Shown here: piece by piece, positions 46,696-56,341 of the stretch
Position numbering within the stretch: position 1 is the stretch's first letter
Layout: each line of letters opens with the position of its first letter
From: Saccharina japonica
Lineage: Eukaryota; Sar; Phaeophyceae; Laminariales; Laminariaceae
DNA length: 64,000 nucleotides
Direction: 5' to 3'
NCBI GenBank assembly: GCA_008828725.1
Contig: MEHQ01000451.1
Coordinates: 486,304 to 550,303 of the forward strand
Notes under the pieces: model-generated
Told to the model about the DNA's origin: nothing
Database searches by the model: none
What the model saw: the letters and a program-made list of their open reading frames with translations, nothing else
Made by a program: the position numbers and the translations under genes

Positions 46696-49620
46696 ATGAA
46701 AGTCAGTAGCTGGAGTAATGACTACGGTGTAGAAACCTGATACTCAAAACTCTAAATGAACGAGTGGATAATGAAAGAATGGTACAACATATTCAGTCCT
46801 GCGTGAATGCAGTGGCAATATGGAAAACAGTAAACACAAAGTTCACTACATATTCAGTCCCGTGTGATGACGGTGACAATATGGTTGTACTCATGTCGGA
46901 AAAGCTAATCGTAGTTCTGCATGACTGCTGAGTCATAGTGCACGACACTGAGTCAAAACCTACAATGAAAAGCGTAGATAGTTATCTGCTGTACTTGCAA
47001 CCCGCCCCCTCAATTGAATGCTACAATGATAGAGCTACGGAAATGGTAGGTGATCTTGCAGAAACAAAGAAAGTCGGTGGGTGTGTACCCAGACAAAAAT
47101 AGCAATGACCTACTGTATGTACCAGTACGTGTGAATACTCCTTTGTCCAGCAATCAACATGGGATAGTTGAAGAGACAATTGATAAAACTGAGACGTGTG
47201 TCCAGTGTGGAGTATAGACGTGCGTACGTACTCATATGAAGCCTACAGAGCAGTACCTGGTATAAGCAAAGTTGAAGAAGAAAACAAATCGTGGTGTAAA
47301 TACCAGCGAAGTATACCCTAGAACGGAAGCGTTAACCCGTGTGATGGGTGTGTTCAACGCGCCCCCTGAATAGATACCTAGAGTAACATGAAACCCAAGT
47401 AGAAACTGATGACGTCCGTCGAGTACAGCGAAAAGTGCACTGTTCGGTTGTGTACATGTATGTACGTACGTACTCGCAATAATATTAAGAGTACAGATAG
47501 TACGGCAATAGACTACGTTGGGCGCAATCGTATCGCAAAATAGACTCGTGATGCTGTGGTGATGACCAGCGAGTAAAATCCTAGCAAAGAAAGCGTAAGA
47601 AAGTATCTACTGTACCTATGTTACGCCCCCCCAATGGATCCTAGGACTAAGAAATCGAACGAAATCGAAAAGAAAGCGTATGGACGTATACTCGTACAGG
47701 TATGCGTCCAGCTACATACTGATATGTGTGAAGTACAAATCAGCATGGTGAGTGTGTATATATGATACGTACTCAAAGAAAAGAAAGCTGTGGAAAGCTA
47801 TGGAACAACCGATAAAAACGGCAGATGTGTATCCGTGACGGTAACAGCAGTGCGCATCATGTTTGATTACATACGTAGAACGTACTCGTGTGAAGATAAT
47901 CTACGTACCGCAAAGCCAACAGAGGGAAAGTACAAAAAGATACACCCCCCACGAAAACCAAGATAAAGAAGAGACGCAAGGAATGCGCACGATGATGACG
48001 ATCTTCGTTTCCGTGCTGTTGTGGTGTAGAATGCTGTAGTTGAAGGAGAAGTGGTTCTGCTGCTGAAGATCCTGTATGAAGAAGAGCATACCAAAAGATG
48101 TACGTGTAGATGAAGATGGCTGTGAGATGATGCTGATGATGGCGAAGACCTGAAGAGCTGGTGAATACCTGTCCTCGTAGTTAGTCCGTAATGTGTGCTG
48201 CGCCGTGTTGCTCGAAGAGTTTGAGTGCCGGTTGTTGTCGTTGTTGGGTTGGACCGCGTTTTGCGCGGTGTAATAGCAAGTTTTTCCAGGAAAGCAACAA
48301 GAAAAGTTGGAACTTCCTATTTGCTGAGAAACGAGCAAAATCTCGCGCCAGAGCAGTGTTTGCTTTTAGGCTAAGATGTCACCGAATACGTAGCTGGTCC
48401 CTAACGCGATGGAGATGGCGATGGCTAGCTGCTCGATGAACGCTTCGGTGGTGATGCCGTGTAGCTTAATCCTGGTGAGATTTCGGGCGGCCGTCTTTTC
48501 GCCTCCGATTCTTGAAGAAGAACTTCAAAAGCAAATTATAAATGAATTGCTGCAGCCGAGGGTAGACCATCGATGCTTCCAGAAGTCGAGGTAGTGATGT
48601 TGTAGCTCGTGCAGCAGTAGTCGAAGTAGATGAATATCCTGGTGACATAAACTGAAGAAGTTGTGAAGATGAAGTGCTGAGGATACCTTCTATCATCAAC
48701 GATGATGATGATGGCGAAGCTCAGCAGCTATGGTAGGTGGCAGATGAAGAACTTGAAGTTCCTATGATGTTTGATTTTTCCTTCCGAGTCTGAAGTCGTA
48801 TTTCCGCGTGAAAGCGTGAAATCGTTGCTGGAAAAGGAGGCCTTGAATTGAGGCAGGAGGTAACCCCCCCGATGCTACGCTGGGTAGCAGATTCGTCAAC
48901 GACCTGACTGTTTGATTCAGCACGTGTAGGTCTTCTCGGCAATGCTTGCACGAGGATAAATCTATTTGTACGTACTTCATGCGTCAAAGCTTGAAGAAAC
49001 GGTTTTAATAACGACTTTACGCGTCTAAATAGCGAAGAGCCGGCTCGAGACTAACTTTAGTGGTAATGACAGAGAAACAGCAGGTCTTGTAACGTTTCTT
49101 CATGCTTTACAGCGTGGAAGTAGCGCGGAGCTAGCTTCGCGTGTGATGAGCAGAAATGGTTTCGTGACTTGTTTCGCGCTTACAGCTTCAGAGTATCATA
49201 GTATCGAAAACAAAGCTTTGCGTGTGATATTGCAAACATCGTCGGTGGCTTATTTTTGCAATTACAGCGTGAAAATGATGTTGAATGTACGAGTACAGGT
49301 TTCGCGACAGAAGCGTGAAACCGGACTCATTACTCGTACGTGATACCCGCATAAAAGCGTGACAGCAGTCTCCTTACCTGCCTCGCGCGTAGAAGCGTGA
49401 AAGCAGTACTCCTTGTAGTAACCCTGTTGAACGAACTTGATGAAAATCGATGATGAGCGTCGATGTCGATGCTGTCCGGTAGATGACGATCTTCTGATTC
49501 TTGAAGCAAAAATCGAATTCCTCCGCACTTGAAAACTTGACATTTCTTCGAAAGTGGAACGTGACGCGCTCGCCGGGAGACGTCGTTCCGTGATGCCAGT
49601 CGGCGCGTAGACCAAAGTCG

Positions 49621-49632
49621 AGGCTCATAACC
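49621..49632 (-). other. Primer-binding site: initiator tRNA half-molecule type
   Basis: The minus strand reads GGTTATGAGCCT directly after the 5' LTR. It is complementary to the expected anticodon arm of initiator Met tRNA (…GGCTCATAACC…) and not to a tRNA 3' end. Priming by a cleaved initiator tRNA is known for Drosophila copia. Confidence 0.75.
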
Positions 49633-50183
49633 TGAAAGAATGACGCGTGTGTCGAGGCTCTGTCTCCGTGGAGAGAGATGGCAGAGGTGGCACCGAAGTG
49701 TCTGTGAAGATCACTTGTGTAGAAGAAGAAAAGTCATGGTTTGAAAAGGCGCTTATTTGGCCATAATGGAAAGAAGATTGACCTCAGGGAGATCAATGGA
49801 ACAGGAAGAAGAGAAGAGAAGAGGAGTGGAAAGTAGAGAAGAGTAGAGTGGAGTAGAGTGATCGAGGTGGGCGGTGCCTGCACCTGATCATCCCGGTACA
49901 ATGCCCATGCTACGGGCAGTTACATTCTACCGTAGTTGGTACTGTTCCCTGTAATGTTCTCTACAACGTTATAGGAACGTTCTAGCAACGTTCTCAGCAT
50001 CGTTCCTGATGAAGATGCTTGGGACATACAATGTGGCGCACTACGAGTAAGACAAACTCGTAATCTATACGCATATTGCAATAACCCGAATATCTAGACT
50101 AAGATACTCATATACTCGTATCAGTGCGTAGTGACTGCACATCACAACAGATACGTATGGATCTCAACGTCCATATGCTAACA
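49633..50183 (-). repeat. 5' LTR of the noncoding LTR element
   Basis: A 551-bp direct repeat of 46140-46685, followed on the plus strand by the ATCCC duplication. Confidence 0.9.
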
Positions 50184-50638
50184 ATCCCACACAAACAGGC
50201 CCCGCCAGGATGTGTTCCCATAAGAGCCTTCTTGATAAAAACCGCGGAGTAAGGCGAAGCCGAATGGAGCCACCCTAGACCTGTCCAGGTGCGAAGCACA
50301 AGGTCGACTCCCAGCCTCGCTCTTTCCACCACGCGGTCAAAACGCGGAAGTTTGGAACATCCACTGTCAGCTTCCACGGAAGTTTCCACGGTGGAAGCTT
50401 CCACGGAAGCTTCCATGCTTCCGCGGAAGATTCCATGCTTCCACGGAAGCTTCCATCGCTTCCACGGAAGCTTCCATGGCTTCCACGGAAGCTTCCATGG
50501 CTTCCGTGGAAGCTTCCGTGGGAGCGATGGAAGCTTCCGTGGAAGAAATGGAAGCTTCCGTGGAAGCGATGGAAGCTTCCGTAGAAAATTCCGCGCACTT
50601 CCACGAAAAAAAACTAAAGTGTGCCTTACCCGATTGAA

Positions 50639-52097
50639 GTCAGCGTAACCTGACTGGGCAACGTTCCAGAAAATAGCTGCCGAATATTCCCAGAAAGTTA
50701 TGACGATCTCTACAAAGTGAAGGACTCTACTGGCCAGGGTAGAAATACTCTGCCCCCTCGGATGTCCTCGCCGCTGTTACCACATACATGTCAATGACGG
50801 TTCGATGTGACGCGATCTTTAGATGTTTCCTGATCTGATTGGTACCTATCCTGAAAACTAGAGCGGAACATGTAGGAACATGTACGTACGTATTTGTTCA
50901 CCAAGTTGATATCGAGAAATCACTGACCGTGCACGTTGTTGGGTTCTGTGTTGTGTTTGTTTTGTCGTACGTGTACTGCGTGTTGATCGCTGTTGCTACT
51001 GCTGAAGCTGCTACTGTTGCTGTTGCTGCTGCTACTGCTGCTGGTGCTGCTGGTGCTGCTCGTTGCTGGTGCTGCTGCTGCTCGTTGCTGGTGCTGCTGC
51101 TGCTCGTTGCTGGTGCTGCTGCTGTTGCTGCTTGCTGCTGCTGGTGGTGGTGTTGGTGCTACTGGTGCTACTGGTGCTGCTGCGCTGCTGCTGATTTATG
51201 TACAATGAGTGATGCCGAACGCATGTCGTGGCATGCACTCTCCGCACTGGACTGTTGCATTCCACCAATGGCTGTTCGTTTGGATCGTGTCAGCAACGAC
51301 GGTTACAAAAGTTGTAGAGGGTTGCGTATATATTCGCAGGCGTTATTACGGAATTCTTGCCTCGTGCGGGACGAGAGTTCGAGCACTCCGCTCTCTCTCC
51401 GCTCTCTCTCTCTCGCTCTGTCCTCTAATGCAACGACCTTAAAACATCTCATCAGACTGCTGGGCAGTCAGGGCATCCAGATTTGCAATCTAGGAACAAT
51501 GGCCTGTCTGTTTCTTAATCTGAACTGTGATGAAGCCAGAAGCACTGACTCGAGGATCGGCTCGCCATTGTCGGCAGCCCAGAGCAGCTGGCTTGATGGC
51601 TGACGACAAGCGTTATATCCCGCCGCATATTCATCCCACGCATTGTAATGGCTTGAAGGGCTGTCGGCAATGCTCAGCACGCGACGATCAGGACTCGGTG
51701 CGACGTGTCACGCAATGTCCCGCTTATCGTGTCTAGCACTCTCTCTACCGATGCAGCGGGGCGGGACGGAAACGCTCAGGGTCGCGAGACTCGCGAGACC
51801 ATGACAACAATACTCATAGTTTTGTGGTGTGATGTACCACCGGTAATGTGAACAGAAATATAAGGATCAGCGGTAAATAAATGTAGAGTCCAAATAGCCC
51901 TTATACTGCCGTCCGTATTCACTGCCCTTGGGAGTGGGGCAATGATCAGCGCGTGACGGTCAAGACTCGCCGGGGCATGAGACCCGGTGTTCCATTGGTT
52001 GTGGCACCCAGCCTCCCTACCCATGGGGCAAGGCGGGGCTCAAGCGCTCTGGATGGCGAGATCGTGATTCCAGACAGACAGACTAACAATATTTAAT
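50639..52097. repeat. Duplicated block B, second copy, carrying a solo LTR
   Basis: Apart from the solo LTR at 51273-51498 this segment matches 44264-45317 from GTCAGCGTAACCTGACTGG to CAGACAGACTAAC. Its CTG-rich microsatellite (about 50995-51195) is longer than in the first copy and accounts for long Leu- or Ala-rich frames. Confidence 0.75.
51273..51498 (+). mobile_element. Solo LTR of the copia family
   Basis: A 226-bp LTR (TGTTCG to AGGAACA) is flanked by a perfect duplication ATGGC (51268-51272 and 51499-51503). No internal sequence follows. It is nearly identical to the LTRs of copia copy 2. The uninterrupted paralogous site lies at about 44770-44780 (CCAATGGGCTGAC). Solo LTRs form by recombination between the two LTRs of a full insertion. 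Confidence 0.93.
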
Positions 52098-52324
52098 GAT
52101 ATAGATGGATATATATGAGCATTGTTCCATGCCTCCATAACAATGTAACTAACACCACAGGGTGACCAAAACATCTCATTTCGGTACGCATGAGGGCAGA
52201 TGCATGTGGTGTGCCCTGTGGAGCAGTGGTAAGAGCGCAAAGGCGTGTCAACAGCTGTTTCTCTCGCTCAATGTATCTGGATTGCAGGCTCATGTATGCG
52301 GTGCCTTTCGTACCCAGTGCGATG

Positions 52325-52480
52325 ACATGACATTGCACTCTCCTTGCCGCATTACAATGTAGTATCTCCGTATCGCGATTTTCGTGACCAAAGAGCACGT
52401 ATCTCTCTAGGATGAATAATCGGCATGGACATTGGGTCCGTTGGATGTCCACGGCGTACATAGACAGGTTTACTCCGAAA
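52325..52480 (+). repeat. Dispersed repeat family R1, copy e
   Basis: It shows the full family order: GACATTGCACTCTCCTTGCC, CATTACAATGTAGTATCTCC, TCGTGACCAA and the CTCTCTAGGATGAA core followed by ACATTGGGTCC. Confidence 0.75.
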
Positions 52481-52497
52481 TAGGGCACACACATAGG

Positions 52498-52904
52498 CGT
52501 GATGGGCATAACGGAGCGGCTCCGAGATCTTGGCTACTCATATACTAACTGTAGGTAAGTTGCTGTAAAGTGTCAAAAATAAGTGTCGCTGACAAGCTGC
52601 TTCTCTGTGAGAGTAGTCATGAATGAACCTGGTTGTACAGTAGTCATGAGTTAACCTGATTTCGCGGTCAGAGGTGTCAAAAATTATCTGTACACTGTAG
52701 CCAAGTTGTTAAAGCGCTGTAATACGGACATAAATTCGCTGGGCGCCTGGGAGGATCAAAAGACGCTCCGCGCTCAAACGTAGGTCGTGAATCGTATACG
52801 TTATGACTCATCCCACGGTAGGGGTTGCACGTGTTGGCTCAAACTGTTGTGATCACTTGAGCTCCTCGTTTAAGTAACTGTCGGCTAGTATGATACGTTT
52901 ACTA
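52498..52904. other. Region with no supported gene
   Basis: No gene is seen. A motif around AGTAGTCATGA(A/G)T(G/T)AACCTG occurs twice close together near 52613 and 52643. Confidence 0.35.
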
Positions 52905-53770
52905 TGTTCGTTTGGACCGTGTCAGCAATGACGGTTACAAAGATGTAGAGGGTTGCTTACATATTGGCAGGGATTATATTGTGCAATGTGGCCTTTTCGC
53001 GGAGAGAGAACTCGAGCACTCCGCTCTCTCCGCTCTCTCTCTCTGCTCTCTTTTATTGTCGTTCTGTACTATAATGCAACGACCATAAAGCATTCAAACT
53101 TTGAAACTACCAACACACTAGTGGTCAAAAGCGTGACATTATCAGGTCTGAAACAAGAAGTCAAGGATGTCTTCCAAAGGGTCGGCTCAGGAAGGTCAAA
53201 ATCATTCCAAAAATGAGATTCACCAGCTGAGACAATACGTTCAGCTGCCGTTGGAGCTTCAGCATGTGTCCATGATGCATGCCATGAGAGACACGATGGC
53301 TGAGTTCATGAGAAACAAAGGCCGATATGAGTCCAGCAGTGCCGGGAGCAGCGCAGCTGTAAGGGACAGCCCGCAAGGGTAAGGACCTTTAGTGGTGCAA
53401 GAAGGTTGTGATGCTACTGTGTGGCAGCCGATACAGCAGCAGGGACAAATACACGTTTTACGTGAGGTTGCCTTGCGTAATTTGGGAGCGACGAGACGGA
53501 GATAGGGTGCTGTTCCTGCTGAGGTGGGCGCAGCCAGGGGCCAGCCAGGGGCCAGCCAGGCCAGCCAAAGAAGACTGGCGAATGGCATGCATTCCCAGGC
53601 GGTGAGTTGGGTGGTGGTTTTGATCTGTCTCTCTCGCGCCACTTGGCCTTTAAATGCAACGCTTTACCTCCGTTTAGTAGACCGAAACCTGGCTTTAACC
53701 CGTGGACAAAAGACGCTAGGTACTACGCCAAATGAGTTGGGTTCTTGTTTGCTGATTGTCTAGCAATTCG
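52905..53770 (+). mobile_element. Copia fragment: 5' LTR and start of gag
   Basis: An LTR of the same family (52905-53115) is followed by the gag leader (about 53160-53390) and a further stretch related to the 5' part of copy 2 (about 53390-53770), after which homology stops. No 3' LTR or target duplication was found. It is an old partial copy, broken. Confidence 0.82.
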
Positions 53771-54049
53771 ACTTTTATTTTAGACGTCTCCCTGTGATCA
53801 CAGACCGTCTCTGCGGGGCCGGGAATCCAATAATGCTCGCAGTATCGTCTCGTATACTGTACGCAGCAAACCAGCAAACAATGGTTAGATTGAGATCTCC
53901 ATGCATATATCAATAGTGCGAACTCAATTGGTATATAGAGGCACCGAGGAGAAGTAAAAGGTGGGGACTGAGACAAGCAGGAAGGCTGTCATTCGAAGGG
54001 AGGCTGGGAGAGGAAGCGAGCGGCAAGGATAGTAAGGGAGGGGTGGGGA

Positions 54050-54480
54050 TGTTCGTTTAGATCGTGTCAGCAATGACGGTTACACAAGTTGTATGTAAAG
54101 GGTTGCGTATATATCCGCAGGCGTTATTATGGATGTTTTTCCTCTTGCGGGAGGAAGGTCCAAGCACTCCGCTCTCTCTCTCGCTCTGTCCTATAATGCA
54201 ACGACCCTAAAACATATCATCAGACTGCGGGGCAGTCAGGGTATCCAGATTTGGTAACTAAGAACACACTATGAAGTGGGTTGTCAAAAGCTTGACGTTT
54301 TTCGGGTCTGGAACAAAATGATGGCTTCCGGGTCAGCTCAAGACGAGCAAGACCTTCCCAAAGATGAGGTTCAACAGCTGAGGCATGAGTTTCAACTGGT
54401 GGTCGAGCATTGGCAAGCGTCAACGATGCATGCCATGAGAGGCATGATGGCCGAGTTCGTGAACGATGGCCAACGTCTCG
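54050..54480 (+). mobile_element. Copia fragment: 5' LTR and gag leader
   Basis: A second partial copy lies 0.3 kb after the first, in the same orientation: LTR 54050-54266 followed by the gag leader to about 54480. It ends without a 3' LTR. It is old and broken. Confidence 0.82.
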
Positions 54481-56341
54481 GCGGGGGCGTCAGCGATTTT
54501 TGTTGGGTAGCGTGGGTGGAAAAACAATCGCAGGTTCGGGGGTTCTGAGTGCCAGCGGACACATACACACACTTCTCGAATACCCGTCGAATACCCGTCG
54601 GGAAAACCTTTAGAAGCTAATATTACAAAGGAACTGACCTGACATACATTAATGTGCGTGACTCAGGGAGAAGGTAGGCAGGCGAGATCACATCGGAGCC
54701 CATTTGCCTCGTGAACTAAAACCGGACTGCCATTTGCAGGTTAGTATGCTCAACTAGCGAGGACGAATAGTTTGGGGCGACTCGAGTGCTCGCAACACAG
54801 AGCAGCGCGGTAGGTATCCAAGAGCGATGGTGGGAATATTGTGCTGGCCTTCGATCCCAGTGGGGGGCTGCTTGAGGGCCTTGTAGGTGGCAGACTCACT
54901 GTGTTTGACACCTCGTTATTATGTGCCGCCCTCACTCCACCTCCCGCCTCACAAGTCTTGCGAATTGTCAAACCTTAACGCTTGATGGTTTCCAACTACA
55001 GAGTCTACTCCCTTCAAGCAGAGGGTCTAATATGCCATATACTTGTACTTGATGTTGTACATATACATGTATTCCTAATACAGTATTCACCGACGCACCA
55101 AGTGCTTCTTAGAACGCACACGGACTACGGCATATTTGATGTAGCCTTGCCGCGCCCCACCTGTACGGTCTTCGTATAATGGCTCTATGTTGTGAACGAG
55201 CGCAACACGCAATATCAAAACGAACTCTACACGAAATGTCCTCTCTGTAGCTTTGCACAGTCCATGAGTCAAACACAACGTCGACAGTGTATATATATAT
55301 GTACGACCACCAACTACATCAGTATCTTGTTTCACCGGTAGGTGCGAACATAACTAACCGATGCATGCTATCGTAGGGGTGCAAACAATAGGTTATGAGC
55401 CTCCTCACTTAAGGAGCTCTAAATCCCCACCCACAACCCGACCTTGAGAAAAACTGAACGTGCAACCCGGTGAACAACGCCAAGGCCTAGCAATATATGT
55501 CGTCCACTACAGTAGTGTCAATCCCAAATGGTACTGGGCAAATCCTCGGTTGATAATCCCCGTCAGCCAGAACAATTGGTGCCAGAACGTTCTACTCCTA
55601 TCATACCAGGAATAAATCTCCCGTGTGACGAGTCATGACCCCTACGCGTACCCCACCATGCCCAAAAGAAAACACAGAAAGCAAGGGTCTGAAACTGCGA
55701 AAGTCGTATCCATTCCCCGAGCGCACCACGTACTCTTGACAATGAAATGGATAGAACATCGTCGACGCACGGCTGACGCATCGTGAAAGAGGCCTTTGGG
55801 CGAACCTCGTCAGGGAAGTGAACTCCGTGCATTAATCGGGGGTAGGCCACCCCGTGTATCAAAGAGGGAGACCAGTGTTGCTGGGATCAACATTGTTTCT
55901 TGTGGTCTGCAACACCGGCAAAATGTGTATCCTGCGAGGGCCAGCCTGTGTGTAACAAAGGAGTGATGCTCTTAAGTTGTCAATGTTTGAAACAAAAGCA
56001 ATGTACGAATTGCCGCTGGAGTGACCGCAACCAAATAGACAATGTTAAGCAATGCCATAGAAAGTACGCACAGCCTGCACTCGGCTTATCACAACGGATC
56101 CAGCCGTAGCCCCCCCCAGCCGAGTAACCGCCTGCCAGTTTCAACTCAAAGCTCGGCAATTTATTAATATAGGCAAGATTAACGGCGGGACTGAACACAT
56201 ATAAGCGACAGGACACAGAACGATACATCGCCTGTACTTACGCGTTTGCATTACTGCTGTGCCGATGTTCCACTATCGGGTTAACCTTGGCGCGGAACCC
56301 TCATTCCTATTCGCCGTCTGTGCTGCGAGTATCTCCGTAGA
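54481..56341. other. 3' flank of gene 2, no supported gene
   Basis: A segment at about 54549-54640 (GGACACATACACACAC, GGGAAAACCTTTAG) is related to 58670-58780 inside intron sequence of gene 2. Otherwise only short unsupported frames are seen, including minus-strand ones near 55087-55335 and 55563-55862. No polyadenylation signal for gene 2 is clear. Confidence 0.4.

Larger units (their letters stand above)
46140..50183 (-). mobile_element. Noncoding LTR element (LARD-like, Ty1/copia signals)
   Basis: Two LTRs of about 550 bp (46140-46685 and 49633-50183) are flanked by a 5-bp duplication ATCCC (46135-46139 and 50184-50188). On the minus strand the LTR starts TGTTAGCATATGG. A primer-binding site GGTTATGAGCCT (49632-49621) directly follows the 5' LTR and a purine tract (46695-46686) directly precedes the 3' LTR. 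The 2.9-kb interior shows no gag or pol, so it is a large nonautonomous derivative or fossil. The LTRs differ at a few per cent of sites by eye, so it is fairly young. Confidence 0.88.
45768..50632. mobile_element. GGAAGC foldback element, itself split by an LTR element
   Basis: The insertion is flanked by ATTGAA on both sides (45762-45767 and 50633-50638), and the paralogous junction at 44258-44263 is uninterrupted. Its outer ends resemble inverted repeats (CGG..., CACT-T-GTTTTTTT). Inside, both halves carry a palindromic minisatellite of GGAAGCTTCC and GGAAGCTTCCATGG words (45790-46085 and 50360-50600). Without the LTR element it is about 0.8 kb. It has no coding capacity; the apparent Phe/His/Gly/Ser or Glu/Ala/Ser proteins are products of the minisatellite. 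Confidence 0.7.

Noticed and set aside
50839-51603. A 254-residue Ala/Cys/Trp-rich protein
   Set aside because: It runs through the CTG microsatellite and then through the solo LTR, so it is composite noise.
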